DNA of 64,000 nt from Dipodascopsis uninucleata var. uninucleata (GCA_030568195.1 JAJLTO010000012.1:470381-534380); one strand, 5' to 3'; shown: positions 1-11,501, counted from the stretch's first letter. The notes: generated from the letters alone by a model not told the origin. Made by a program: numbers and translations.

Positions 1-924
1 GCTTGAGAACTGTGGCGCGATCAGAGTTGCGTTCAAATGCAATAATTTTACCTTCGTTTTTCATGAGAGCAGCAAGGTGTGTGGTCTTATTTCCTGGAGC
101 AGCACATGCATCAATGATTGTGTCTCCTTGTTTTGGCGAGAGAATGAATGCTGGAAAGCATGACGCTCGATCCTGTATAATCAATTTTCCTGTTTGATAG
201 GCTTTCGAATGAGTGAGTGTTTTTGTTTGGCTGTTCATCATAGCATATAGGTCTGGAATATACTGATCCTTGTATATGCCTGTTCGTGATGGAGGGAACT
301 CATTGGATTCTTGAAACGACGACAACTCTGGAACTGTCTTTACTACCTCATCTACACCGGTTGAATCATCGCTCGATCCTTTCGCTATAATTTTATTTAG
401 ACGAAACCATCTTACAGAACGATCGTTTGGATTAGAGTTAAAATCTGAGAGCTCCTGTATACTTCTCTTGACCTTGATCTTGGTGAACTCGCCTTTTAAT
501 CTTACTTTATGCCGAAGTATTGCATCCTTTAATGGCCCCTTTCCTGCAGTAATGCCAGTTTTTGAAATTAGAAAGTCATGAATGAGTAGAATTCCAATAT
601 TGTAAGATAGTTTCTGTATAATATAAAGTCAATTATCATTTCATTGGTTACAAAGAATAAATGTAACAGTAGTAGCTTAGCTCTAAATAAAAAATAACAA
701 ACCTTTTCAGCCTTCAATATACCAGAATTATTTATGACGTCGTCTAATAGCTCTTTGTATCTTATGGTAGACTTCACTAGAGCATATATTCGTTTTGGGT
801 CTGATTTGAGAGTGGGAAGAGCTTTTTGGATATCTGCCCGTAGATGCTCGAAGTTCGACTTCGCCGCTATTCTATATGATGTTTTCGGCGAGATAAACCT
901 TGATGAATCAAAATACAAGTTCAT
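1..924 (-). CDS. RCM1: 25S rRNA m5C methyltransferase, Rcm1/NSUN5 type (3' part cut off)
   Basis: Exons 924-703 and 613-1, with an intron at 614-702 (GTTTGT donor, ATACAG acceptor) whose removal keeps frame. About 278 residues are visible of the roughly 490 usual for the family; the rest lies beyond the left edge. The start at 924 gives MNLYFDSSRF, which resembles the Rcm1 N-terminus as I recall it. Exon 2 carries LLIHDFLISK, then QDRASCFPAF and the SAM-binding motif I, DACAAPGNKTT, just before the edge. The catalytic PCS and TCS cysteine motifs would lie outside the window, so activity cannot be judged. Family knowledge: yeast Rcm1 methylates one cytosine (C2278) of 25S rRNA in the nucleolus. 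It is divergent from ARL3, with a 464-base gap between the two start codons. Identification is firm; the exact exon 1 start is slightly less so. Confidence 0.88.
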
Positions 925-1388
925 GGATACTATATGCAATTACTATAAGCTTCGTAGAAGTTATAAGTCTATACGATTCTGGTCTTGGACCAACAATAAT
1001 TGTTAGAAATCATGAAGAAAATTTTAGTACTAAAACTCTCTTTCGAGTAGTTGGGAATTCAGAAGGAAAACACGACTAGTTTGCGCAGCATTATATGCTT
1101 CAAGATCAGTGCTTTGTTTCTTCTTTCATTTCCGCCTTATCAGTGCATGCCTTCTAGTTAGAAGTACTATATATATGATCGGCAGTAGCAACAGTGGAGA
1201 GGGCCGTACGAAATACTCGAACTGATATAATTATTAATCGAGCAGTCTTACTGCAATAATTATTGGGAATCATTGCTCTGTACTTATCGGAGATCAGGAC
1301 ACGATTCTATAGAATCAGACCGTTAGTATTTGGCGAGAAATTACTGATACAGAACCGCAATAAAGAGATATTTCTTACTGGTTATATT
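925..1388. other. Divergent promoter region between RCM1 and ARL3
   Basis: This 464-base gap separates two divergently transcribed genes, so it must hold both promoters. A TATA-like tract (TACTATATATAT) is near 1166-1177. I see no other element I can name. Confidence 0.5.
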
Positions 1389-2262
1389 ATGTACCATCTA
1401 GTAAGAGGGGTTTACCTCCAACTGACAAGGAAAGAAGGTAGGCTTATAAATTTTTGACAATGATCGAGATGACGTACAATTTGTACTGAATCAAGTACAG
1501 GCTCGTCGGTGGTAGCTAATTTTGTGTTTCTAACAGAGTATTCGGTGCTGATCCTTGGATTGGATAATGCTGGTAAAACGGTGAGTTATTTTCGTGGAGT
1601 CGAATGTAGCTGCTGGAATAGCTAGCAGCCATTGCTGATAATACTGAAAAATGCTCTTATGATTGGATGGATCTAACAAGCATGACATCTCAAACAGACG
1701 TTACTTGAGAAGTTGAAATCAATATACAATGCCGGAAGAAGTGTAGATCCGGAAAAGATTGTACCTACTGTGGGCCAAAATGGTACGTTTTATTGTTGTT
1801 TCCAAATGCGAAGTTATGTTTTGAAGTACTAAACAATACTTAGTTGGCCACATAACAATAAACAACATACAACTCAAGCTTTGGGATGTTGGAGGACAGC
1901 ATAGCTTACGAACACTGTGGAACGAATACTATGCAGAATGCCATGCAATCGTGTTTGTTGTTGATTCGACAGATAGACCAAGAATTGAAGAGTGCAAGGA
2001 TACACTTAGATCCGTTGTAACTCACCAGGATACAGAAGGAATTCCCGTTTTAATGCTTGCAAATAAACAGGATAGAGACGATAGTCTAGAGGTGGAAGAC
2101 ATAAAGGAGATTTTCAATAAAATTGCGGAGCATATTGGTGCGAGAGATTCTCGAGTCTTACCAATATCTGCACTCAAGGGCGACGGCGTCAAAGAAGCTG
2201 CTGACTGGCTTACAAGTCGACTTACTAGAAATAAAGCTAATCGCCCGCCTAATCTTCGATAA
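1389..2262 (+). CDS. ARL3: Arf-like GTPase Arl3/ARFRP1 (Golgi)
   Basis: Exons 1389-1437, 1537-1580, 1698-1782 and 1844-2262 join to 198 residues, the same length as S. cerevisiae Arl3. P-loop GLDNAGKT lies at residues 24-31, the switch II motif WDVGGQ follows, then NKQD and a C-terminal SALKG loop. The protein starts MYHL. ARFRP1/Arl3 proteins have no Gly2 for myristoylation; the family is N-acetylated by NatC and recruited to the Golgi by Sys1, where it acts upstream of Arl1. The start is set by alignment with ARFRP1 (MYTLLSGLY) as I recall it. Introns are 99, 117 and 61 nt; the last has a TACTAAA branch site and TAG acceptor. Nothing looks broken. It converges with DUG3 downstream. Confidence 0.93.
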
Positions 2263-2609
2263 TAGTTCATTGATTTAATTTATGGAATTGGATTGGTATC
2301 GACAATTTGTGCACCCTCGATATTGGAGAAACTGCGTATGAGCAACTGCGTATGCTACTAGTGTATTGAGAAAACATGAGTCGAAATTCGCTTAGTCTAT
2401 GGTCCAAATTTCATTCTTCAGTTCGCATCTTAGTATTCTTACATTTCTTGTTTAATTTTGTGTTTTCGAAAGCGATGACTCTAGATACTACTTACAGACA
2501 TAGTAAATTACTTGCACCTTTACAAGTGTTATTAATATACAGTGATAATTTACATAAAACCTGAACTATCATCCTATGCATAATTTTTGGCAACTTAATT
2601 TGATCACAT
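2263..2609. other. 3' intergenic between convergent ARL3 and DUG3
   Basis: This stretch lies between two convergent genes and presumably holds both polyadenylation regions. It contains a 14-bp-period tandem duplication at 2330-2357. An open frame at 2376-2564 resembles nothing I know. Confidence 0.5.
2330..2357. repeat. 14-bp tandem duplication
   Basis: The 11-mer AACTGCGTATG occurs at 2330 and again at 2344, period 14. It is one of several similar short duplications in this window. Confidence 0.85.
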
Positions 2610-3908
2610 TTAAGTAGAGATACTGACGCGACGTCTTCCTTCGCGCTCCAGAGGAGGCAGATTAATATTCGTAGACGCTTGTGGCTGTACAATCGGTGAA
2701 ATCAATCCGCGACTGGAAGCGAAATCACTGCTTCTAGATATAGCGGGATTTGATTGATAAAACTCATCAACAATAGGATGCAAAAGGACTGTCTGATTGT
2801 TAATTGTTAGTATGGTATTTGTCGGCACTGTTACCCAGTCGTTGCGTTCGAAAGTCAGAGGTTCTGATGCGACAAGGATCACGTCCTGTAATCTGTCATG
2901 ACGCTCCATACGATATTGGCCAGGCTTGTATTCAATGAACTTGGATCCAGTAGAAAAATGCAAGCTAGCCGCTTCCTCTGTACGAGAGGTGATGTATCTA
3001 GTCACAATTACGGTATTGCCGTCAGTAAGGGCAAAATTCAGAAGCGACGGCTCTTTGTATGACGCTTCTCTGACAACCTCAAGATTAGATGTCCAATCCT
3101 TTATATATGCGATAGTCTTAAGCATGGCTTCTCTTAGCTGTGTATGAGTGAAAAGTGACCTTTTTGTATTTTGATCTGAACAATTTGTGTCAGGAAGAAC
3201 GGTGATAGTAGGATCAATACCCGTCAGCTTCTCAAGGGTATCCAGGAAAAGTGCGAATACCCATTCTGAATCAGTACCTCCTTGAATAGAGCAGAAGAAC
3301 TTATCAGACATTTGTATTACAAATTTCCTCTTTATACTGGAGAAATTTGCAATTTGACCGTTATGCATGAACATAAGTGATCCGTACACGAACGGATGAC
3401 AGTTTGTTTCGGATAAAACTCCCGATGTTGAAGCGCGGACATGTGCGAAAACAGTCGATGACTTGGTTTTCTCGGCGAGACGAGCAAGATTCAGATTATT
3501 CCAAGCAGGAGAAGTAGAACAGAAAACACAAGGACCACCGGAAAGCTCTGGATCACAGGTATCGGTACAGTAATATCCTACTCCGAATCCATCGCCGTTG
3601 ATCGGACGTCTCGTATCAATTCGAAGACGAGAATCGTAGGATTGACTATTTTAGGAATGTTAGCTGCAGAAACCAGCAGTTTAGTAGTATTAAAATCATT
3701 CCAAACTGGGAGAAGAATAGCTCTACTGACGATTAAAATAATTTACTTACTTTATGATTGAATGTTCTGGTCGTGTTAGAAGGTGAGCCAACAATATTGG
3801 CTGTCGACCTTGATTGAAAGAAACAATGCAAATTAGTATCACATTCCGTTCTCCATGCTATGCTCATATCTTTTAATAGTTACCTTTATAGATTAGAAAT
3901 CTGCACAT
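2610..3908 (-). CDS. DUG3: Class II glutamine amidotransferase-like Dug3 (glutathione degradation)
   Basis: Exons 3908-3884, 3808-3751 and 3645-2610 join to 372 residues; introns are 75 and 105 nt. The first exon is only 25 nt and encodes MCRFLIYK, placing the nucleophile Cys2 of the Ntn-hydrolase fold right after the start, which decides the start codon. Later motifs match Dug3: RRPINGDGFGVGYY, VFAHVRAST, ETNCHPF, MHNGQIANF and the C-terminal PPLEREGRRR. Family knowledge: Dug3 works with Dug2 (and Dug1 for Cys-Gly) in gamma-glutamyl-transpeptidase-independent breakdown of glutathione in the cytosol. Length is close to the S. cerevisiae protein and key residues are present. It lies on the same strand as FRE1 but about 1 kb downstream of it, so it has its own promoter. 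Confidence 0.93.
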
Positions 3909-4919
3909 TTTGTTCAGACTCTGTGATCTGCGGTTCTGATGGACAAGGATCTGACGAAATATAAGAAATTGTCGTTTGCAACCGGTGGCCACGTTACCAT
4001 TAAATTGCTACAAAAATATTTTGATTGTGACTCTTCAAAAAAATATTCCACACCAGCTGCGGCTCATATTTAATATGGCGAAATATTTCGCAATTTTCAT
4101 TCCTGAGAATTTTCTGTCTGTAGTAAAAGTTCGACAAGAAATCATCAACCTTCTATTAATCATCCGAATTTTACAGTTCATTATAATTTGGTAAGCTAAT
4201 TTGGTAAGCTATTCCTATCTGTACTAGCATTGAATTTATTTAAAATGATGGAAATAGTTTAGCAATAACGAATACAACTTCTGAATTGTTATGAAGCCTA
4301 CGACCTTGTTGACAGAGACATTCCGAAAGAAAAAAAAATAAACCACTTCTATAAAATACTTCTTTTTATTATCATCCTACCAAACAATAGTGTCAATAAC
4401 AAAAATACTAGTCATTAATCGAAATCATCTACATCTTCTAGCCCCTTTCCAAAAATTGAAACATCATACTATGAACATACGAGAGTCTTAAGTTTAATGA
4501 AATCAAACGATATAAACTATCCAGACCACTCAAAAGAAAAAAAATCAGTACACCCCAAAATGAAATACACTCCAACCTATATCATAAACAATAGGTAAAT
4601 ATAAACATAAAAATTTGAGAGACTTTTCCTAGTTAAAAAGCTCTAGAATCTTAGAACCCGATCCTCATGTTCGTGTCCACCATAATCTAACAGATGCAAT
4701 ACAAAAAAAAGTAAGTCTAAAAAGACTAGTAAATTGAAAAAAAACATTACAATTAAAATTAACTCAATCGAAACACCAACCACCTATGGAATTGTGAATA
4801 AATAAATGTGAAAATCGTAAACAAATAAACCCTGAATGTGATGGACGACATCAGCCAACTAAGAAAAACATCTACTGTAAAATAATCTGTAGTGGCGCCT
4901 TGGAAATCTAATATCGGGT
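3909..4919. other. Intergenic: DUG3 promoter and FRE 3' region, G-poor
   Basis: This holds the promoter of DUG3 at its left end and the 3' region of the FRE gene at its right. From about 4330 to 4910 the + strand is A/C/T-rich and markedly poor in G, so the FRE-sense strand is T-rich and C-poor, as in a long U-rich 3' UTR. A perfect 13-bp tandem duplication sits at 4185-4210. The open frame at 3976-4194 resembles nothing known. Confidence 0.5.
4185..4210. repeat. Perfect 13-bp tandem duplication
   Basis: AATTTGGTAAGCT occurs twice head to tail, starting at 4185 and 4198. Confidence 0.9.
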
Positions 4920-6494
4920 TTACCATCCGAAAGATTCAGCACGGAATTCAACATTAACACCTTCCCATAGGAGATCAGAGGCAGCGTTTCTAGTAGCACG
5001 GACGATAGCAGCTGGACCACAAACAGCGATAGCGACAGGAACATTTTTGTCACCATTGCACTGCTCAACACACTCCATAATACTATCCTTAACATATTTG
5101 CGAATATCAGGACGACCTTGTTCCTTAGTAACCCAAAGCTTGAAGTCAACACCAAACTTCTCACTATCGAGATCAACCCAGTTACTAAAAGAACGATCAG
5201 GAACCACCCACAAAAAGTCAATTACTGGAACCATATCACCAATAGCAGTGGCAGACTTAATTATCTCGACAGCCTCTGGATAAGTATATGAAACACCTGC
5301 ACCACCAGCAATCAGAACCACCTTTCGGCATCCATCGAAATTAGCGTGAGTACCATAAGGTCCATGAACCTCAACAACATGCTCGCCCTCCGAGTTGAAA
5401 AGAGCACGAGAGAAACCCTTACGAGCACGAATAATGAGGTCCAAAGTCTCAGCCTCTGGTGGAGATGCAATAGTGAATGGATGCTTCTGGAAACGAGCGA
5501 GATTCTTGATTCCAATGTAGACATACTGGCCAGTAGTCCAGTGGAGCTGAGAGAAAGTAGTCTTTGGGTCCATGCAGAGCTTGACGGTGTCACCAGAAAG
5601 GTTCTTAGAGACACCAACAAGATGGTGGACATTCTTAAATCTGGTAACACGATCCCATATGAAGATAACAGCACAAGTAATAACATATGGACGAGTTCGA
5701 ATCCAGTGAAAGAACAAGAATGGCAGTGGCAAGACCAAGAACCAAACATGGAGGTACAAGAAAATCTCGTACAACTTGTTTCTCAAAGGAGCAAGAGAAG
5801 AAGCCAAGATAATACCAAAGCAGGTGGTAGCAATCAAACCGACAATAGCCTCATTGTTAATTTGGACACGGATGTTGATAGGGATAACAGCACAGTAGGC
5901 GAAAACATGGGCAATAGCAGTAATACAAACGACACGTCCTACGTGCTTATGTAAGATGATATATCCCTCATGGGACCAACCAGTGAGGTCAGCCAAGAGA
6001 CCAGTCTTCGAACCGAGAAGGAAAAGAATTGGCATGTTGACGATAGAAACCAAACCAACACGATTAGCAAAGATTTGGGTAGAAGCAGCTCCACCGTGAA
6101 TGAAAATATAAAGGATATTGAGGCCAAGATAACCAGCAATGATAAGCATGGTACCCCAAGACTCAGAGTATCTTCCAGCAGGCTGGTAAGTAAGGAAACC
6201 ATTAATTCTTCTAGAGAGTAAAGTCATCTTGCTCAAAGGCTTAGCTGGACCAGAATTAGATGGCATAAGAGGAGTCTTTTCGTTCAACGCACGACGAACG
6301 GTCTTCTTGAACTGAACAGTATAAAAGTGATGGAGACATGCTGCAACGAAGAAGAAGACGACAATGATGTTGTACGAGAGATAAAACTTTCGCGACCACT
6401 CACGTCCACGCTCATCAAACTCCTCCTGCTGAATGGCAGCCCATTCAGCAGCGGTATAGTTCATACCATTATATTCGTAGTACTCGGTAGTCAT
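4920..6494 (-). CDS. Compact ferric reductase-like transmembrane oxidoreductase (FRE/NOX family)
   Basis: A single exon of 524 residues; the first ATG in frame is at 6494 (MTTEYYEYNG), and longer versions rely on a TTG. One membrane span lies at about residues 38-60, then the ferric reductase core. Two histidine pairs are each spaced 14 apart, His182/His196 and His249/His263, the bis-heme arrangement. The FAD motif HPFTIAS is at 338-344, GPYG at 378, an NADPH glycine motif AGGAGVS near 396, and CGP at 492. Family role: electrons pass from NADPH through FAD and two hemes across a membrane to Fe(III), Cu(II) or oxygen. It lacks the signal peptide and Cys-rich ectodomain of the second FRE gene here (695 residues). 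GGAGVSYTYP departs from the usual GGxG(I/V)T. Whether it is a metal reductase or makes superoxide cannot be decided. Confidence 0.88.
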   Translation of the reverse strand: MTTEYYEYNGMNYTAAEWAAIQQEEFDERGREWSRKFYLSYNIIVVFFFVAACLHHFYTVQFKKTVRRALNEKTPLMPSNSGPAKPLSKMTLLSRRINGFLTYQPAGRYSESWGTMLIIAGYLGLNILYIFIHGGAASTQIFANRVGLVSIVNMPILFLLGSKTGLLADLTGWSHEGYIILHKHVGRVVCITAIAHVFAYCAVIPINIRVQINNEAIVGLIATTCFGIILASSLAPLRNKLYEIFLYLHVWFLVLPLPFLFFHWIRTRPYVITCAVIFIWDRVTRFKNVHHLVGVSKNLSGDTVKLCMDPKTTFSQLHWTTGQYVYIGIKNLARFQKHPFTIASPPEAETLDLIIRARKGFSRALFNSEGEHVVEVHGPYGTHANFDGCRKVVLIAGGAGVSYTYPEAVEIIKSATAIGDMVPVIDFLWVVPDRSFSNWVDLDSEKFGVDFKLWVTKEQGRPDIRKYVKDSIMECVEQCNGDKNVPVAIAVCGPAAIVRATRNAASDLLWEGVNVEFRAESFGW

Positions 6495-6814
6495 GTTAAA
6501 CGTCTGAATACTTGAGAAAAAGATCTGATTAGCACCAACTATAACTTTTCGTCTTCGTCTACCGTTCAACTATAATTGATTAAGAAAACTTTCAGTCAGT
6601 CACCAGAACAAGTTAAAAAGATATCCGACTCATATGGCGAGATAATAATAGTGAAACCACAAAGACCTGCCACAGAAAGTGAACAAAATAAAGATCTCTT
6701 ACTATTGCTTGAGTCTCACGTTTTCGCACAGGTGCCACGGATCTCAATTAAATATATCACGCGTACACCTAGATAAAGCAAATGACGTCGAACCGGTTCG
6801 TTTCGAATGCGAAG

Positions 6815-6932
6815 AAATGAAACTGCTGATAGAGAAGTAATAAGAACCGAGATGCAAACGGAAGAGAAAAGGAAAGGAAACAGGATAATAAAGGAAAAAA
6901 AAAGACGACAACAGAAGACTATATTCTAGGAA
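6815..6932. promoter_or_regulatory. Polypurine/polypyrimidine tract upstream of FRE
   Basis: The + strand is strongly purine-rich over about 115 bases (repeats of GAAGA, GGAAAGGAAA and a nine-A run), so the strand sense for FRE is CT-rich. Such tracts are common in fungal promoters of strongly expressed genes. It lies about 320-440 bases before the FRE start codon. The regulatory role is inference. Confidence 0.4.
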
Positions 6933-7157
6933 CGGAGGATATCTGAGCTGATGGCATGATTTTATCGAAACTCACAAAAAGTCGTACGAATGGTTCTATT
7001 TTCTTTGCGTGCTAGGCTCATTGCTGTGAGAGTGTGGTCTGAGTGACCAGCTAGATTAGTTCTAATGGCTTGATAGGCGTAAGTTTAATAGGCAGAAAAC
7101 TGGCCCTTATGCAGCTCACAAACTATCGTCAGAAGCTCACAAGGAGACGCAATAACA

Positions 7158-7166
7158 GGGTTAGGG
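7158..7166 (+). promoter_or_regulatory. GGGTTAGGG site (telomere-like 9-mer)
   Basis: This is one of four exact copies in the window (also 9034, 11450 and 14187), all intergenic. The core TTAGGG is the recognition core of Tbf1-type telobox Myb proteins in yeasts. Binding here is inference. Confidence 0.4.
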
Positions 7167-9033
7167 TATATACTTTGACTCTTAGTGGATAATTCAAGTT
7201 TAGTAGCTGGCAGCGATAGAGGCACTGCGTCAGGAGATCTTCGCTTTGCCTGCTAGCAGAGAACGGAAGAGCCGTGAGTGCTAGTAACTGGAACTAACTC
7301 TTTGCGTAGCTAGCTTTGATGAGAATTTGTGACCAGGGGCAGCGGGCAGTGGGTGTATAAGGGCAAGATAGACCGCTTTTTCATCCTGCACTAGTAAATG
7401 TAAATGAAATGAGAATATAGGATATAAATGGCGGGAAGACTATTAGTATCGAAAAGTAGTGATAATACTGAGGATAATGAGGAAACACAGCTATCAGCCA
7501 CAGGCGGTGGTGCAGTTTTGCAGGCTTATCAGTAAACCTAGTAGAGCAGAGTTCATAGCTAATACAAATTAGCCTAAACCTATCAGGGTAGTTAATCACA
7601 GATTCCAGGTTCATTAGCTACGATATGCCCAGAGAGAATACAGCAGGTCTTTCCACATCTCTGATATCTACTACGCGGTTGTGTTGTGCATTGTTTTTGG
7701 CCGCGTACTTTTATTGTTCTGACCAATATATATTTAGTAGTACATGGTAGCTCAAGTCTGTGTACTAGAGCGTATGAGTACTAGCTTGAAAAATAGTAGG
7801 ATATGAACCTTTGTGACTAACTACAGTTGCATTACTCATGTAGTTTAGCGTCCACCAAGTATGTACTAGCCAGCATTCATAGTCTTAGGCTCGCATTAGT
7901 GTTGAATAGCTTACCTAACTCCCTATAGAGACGCTGCTTTGAGTGGCCACGAAAGAGGCTTATGGACTGCGACTTTTTCGCCCCTCCGGCATTACTTTTA
8001 CAATTGATGTTCTTGCTAGAGATTTATATGAATTAGATAATTTCCGAGATATGATTATGTCATATCAGTTTGATGTACGATAAGCCCATAGATACTGGCA
8101 TCATGCCTTAATATCATACACTAATAAGGACGCGAACGCCTTCCTGCTAGCGCAGTATTCTAGTCTGGTTCGGAAGCCTACCGTCAGAGCAGGCTTAATC
8201 GTTACAGGATTACCGATACACGGATCTGATGCAGAATTAACAGCAGTATCGAAATCGAATTGTGTGCAGATCAATTGTCCAATTCGTCTGTAAGTCTTGC
8301 GGAACTCTTAATGAGAGCACTTTACCATATAAGTGTAGTTACTGTCGACAAAGCCACTGACGGATATTGAAAATAGACATGGCAAACACAGTGTAAAAAT
8401 AATACAGATAATGTTCTGACTAGATTTTACTTTGTTTTATCGCAATAACTAGTTCTCAATAGTGAAAATGCTACTCCTCCTCGAAACTCGTAGAGTAATC
8501 GCTGAAAATGCTGAAAGAAAAAGCCACAGCTATCTATAGAGAAGTCGGATGCACGGAGGAAAGCCAATGGTTTAGGGAATTTAAGCCTATCAGAGCATCT
8601 AGCGCTCGTTCAAACTCTTCTGTGCAACTAGCTAATCGATATCACTGGTGCTCTGTAGTCTGTCGGTGGCCGATGACAGACGTTATGTATGTGGTGTTAA
8701 TTATCGTAGACAAAACACGTAAAGCAACGATTTTGCTATTCAGCTACAGTCTCGACGCCAAATCTATGCAGGATACCCAAATTTGTATAAAGTGGCCTTT
8801 TGACAATGGTGGTAGCGACGCAACCATTGAGATATGATTCGAGTACAATGAAACACAGCATTCATCAAGGCACGACAACGTGACTTTGTATTCGATTCCT
8901 TTAGGCTCCCACAAGCAAAGAATACATGATACAACTGAAATGGAGCGAATCTATTTCGGTTAGCACAAGAACATCTTATCGATATAGAATTTGTGATTAG
9001 AGACATGTTTTTGGCCGCTGGTGTTTGGCGTTT

Positions 9034-9042
9034 GGGTTAGGG
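9034..9042 (+). promoter_or_regulatory. GGGTTAGGG site (telomere-like 9-mer)
   Basis: Second exact copy of the 9-mer, in the 3.5-kb non-coding stretch between the FRE gene and the UEV gene. Confidence 0.4.
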
Positions 9043-10038
9043 ATTATATAAGTATATCTTGGGGATAAGCGTACAGAAGGCACAGCAGCCAATAGATAAA
9101 GATGGATATGTTATTACCAATGCAAAATGCGATCCTGGCTCTTGTACTTTATCCAAGTATACTCTCTCAGTATGTATCAGAATTGTAACAGGGTAATCGT
9201 AGCTCAAGGAGAAAGGATTGCAGGCTATGTTAGCCACTGGAACCATCCGAGGCTCTCTAGAGGCCAACACGGCTAGCGGACTGTGTTCAGGTGGACAAGG
9301 TAGCATTACTGTTTGGTGACGCACAGATATGAGGGGATATTCTGGTGTCATGTCGACTGTCTGTACGTAATATTATAATTCTTTATTATCGCTATCTCGA
9401 TGCCGCAGGTATCTCTGCGATCCCTGCCCGCCCCAAAATAGAAAAAAGCGGGAGGTAGAACCTAGCGCACTTAGTGCAATGCGACAATTTACAACCTAGA
9501 TTGAAAATTAGCCCTAGGAGGGATATAGAACCATCGGAATGCTAAGCAGAAGAGAATATATAGCCTCTGTCTTGAAGAATGATGCTATTAGTCAAGCGAT
9601 ATGTGCCAAAAAATAAATGAGAGCTTTGAGATCAAATGCCCGTAGCGCGGAAAGACAGAGATCACGTTATTTCTAGCGACGAAACACAATTGGCATCTGT
9701 CAACTGAGCTTTACAGCAGCTAACGAAAATTGTATTCTCCAGACCATTTAGATATAATGGTCTTGACCAGTATATCCGCACTCTATAAAAAAATCACGAG
9801 ATTTTACAGCTTCATACTTACTCTTATCTATAGACGATATTACTGGTTGTGTGATATAGGTCTCATCTTTGCAATCCCAAATGCTCAGTGCGTCTGTAAT
9901 CTTATATACCAAAAGTGCAGATTACAGTATTTCGCACAAGACTGCGACATTTGAGTCAAAGCAAGATATCATACGATGGAACTGTAGTGTTGTAGACTCG
10001 CTCCACAAACGTGGAGTAGCTAGTAGTACCAGAAAAGT

Positions 10039-11264
10039 TTAGAATTGGTGAGTATCAACAGTAGTTTCAAGAATTGACCAGATATCTTGCTCGAGCGACC
10101 GACGATTGCTGCTGCCTGTTTCAATTCTATGTTCTATAGTACTTGAAGGAACGTTTATGTCTGTAAAATTTAATAAATTTGCTGGCTGAGTACTTTGATT
10201 TATCTCTTCATTCTCATCAAGTTGTTCACCATTGTGATCAGGATGAAATTTCTCGACATTAGCAGTATGCGCGGGCACATAGTCTCTCACTAGCAATTCA
10301 TGTTCCTCTCTATCATGCAGCACGTCTGATTGTGCCTCATCAGCAATGGATATCTGCTCAGAAGTATCAAGTATGGAGTCGGTAGACGTGTATTTCTGGA
10401 TATCCTGGTGGTTCTTGCGCTCCGCTCTAAAAGCACCATCTAGTCGAACAAAGCGAATCGTATTCTCCTCCGAAGCGAAGACATTAGTGGGAGCACCGAA
10501 TATGTCGCCATTCTCACCGGCATAGGGATCTCCATTCTCATCTTCATCATACAGCTTGTGGGTAGCTCGAGATTGAGCGACATCAAGATCTGCTTCAAGC
10601 TTAAAGGTATCCCAGTCATATAAATGCTTGTTGGTTTTAATCTGCCGTGATCCACCATTTGTGACAAAATCTATACCACCACGTTTAAATGATCTTTTCA
10701 TATAACTAAGGACCCGTCCAACTAGCACGCGTCCCGTATAGTTCATGCGGAATGTGCCCTCATCAACCTGTGAGAAATCAAATTCGCCTGTCCTTGCGTC
10801 AACAAGAGGATGAGATCTAATATTTGACACCATCTTGACAACTGGCATTGCATCAGGATAAGCATGAGTAAAGAAAATAATAAAACGGAAGACTCCTCCC
10901 GCATAAGGGCCTGAAAAGTTGCATGGAAAACTGTCAGTGATCACGAAAAAGAGCAATTGATAAAACACAGCAGAGAATGACACTTTTGGCTCATACCTTT
11001 TCTAGGAAATATTACACCGTACCATATTTGTGGAGTAGTAGGCGACGCGCTTACATATATACCTGAAGGACAGTGACTTTTGATATTTGTACTTTAATTG
11101 AAATAGAGAGAAGAGACAAGTAAATACGTTAGATTTTGGTCTTTGATTCCGTTACTTACACCTCCTTATCAACTCCAATCATCATCTGTCACTCACTATT
11201 CGATCAGTAACTCCTGAAGAGAATACATGCCCATTTGATTACTAGACCCATTTCGAATTACCAT
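10039..11264 (-). CDS. UEV-domain protein of AKTIP/FTS type (catalytically inactive E2 fold)
   Basis: Exons 11264-11197, 11091-10997 and 10910-10039 join to 344 residues; introns are 105 and 86 nt. Residues about 14-130 form a UBC fold with the hallmarks of the AKTIP/FTS group: CPSGIYV, then WYGVIFPRKGPYAGGVFRF, then AYPD, then HPLVDARTGEFDF. In an active E2 the HPN motif is followed by the catalytic cysteine; here HPL is followed by no Cys, so it should not conjugate ubiquitin. The C-terminal half (about 200 residues) is acidic, low in hydrophobics and probably disordered. In Aspergillus the FTS protein joins Hook and FHIP to link dynein to early endosomes; that role is inferred for this gene. 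Two in-frame ATGs downstream (11234, 11228) are alternative starts. Confidence 0.8.
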
Positions 11265-11449
11265 AATGTATTACCGATTATGCAACACCTATTACAGTAC
11301 TACTCTTCACTATCCAACTATCCCGGATAAAAGAGGTAAATTTCACAGGAAGCCTATCATAACAAATATCAAGTAGCAGCTAAAATACAAAAGTGCTAGC
11401 ACACCAGCTAAATATGAAAAATGCAAAATAATATTACACAACATTAATA

Positions 11450-11458
11450 CCCTAACCC
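11450..11458 (-). promoter_or_regulatory. GGGTTAGGG site on the minus strand
   Basis: CCCTAACCC on the + strand, in the 237-base gap between the start of the UEV gene and the stop of UNG1. It lies about 186 bases upstream of the UEV start codon. Confidence 0.4.
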
Positions 11459-11501
11459 ACAGAGAATATGGCTGGATCTGCTAGCTTAGAGCGGTGATGG
11501 C

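Larger units (their letters stand above)
6495..10038. other. 3.5-kb gene-free stretch upstream of FRE
   Basis: The first part should be the promoter of the FRE gene at 4920-6494; the FRE-sense strand is pyrimidine-rich there. Open frames at 7381-7614 (-), 8508-8837 (+), 9037-9351 (-) and 9730-9954 (+) are short, isolated and resemble no family I know, so I do not call them genes. Two GGGTTAGGG sites are at 7158 and 9034. Confidence 0.55.

Noticed and set aside
5346-5954. A 202-codon open frame antisense to the FRE gene
   Set aside because: It is the mirror of a well-conserved gene with biased codon use, has no family resemblance, and is expected as a shadow.
8508-8837. A 109-codon open frame in the 3.5-kb gap
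   Set aside because: Isolated, no recognised motif, overlapped by another frame on the other strand, and no promoter or intron signals that support it.
9037-9351. A 104-codon minus-strand frame
   Set aside because: No family resemblance, and the composition is like the surrounding non-coding DNA.
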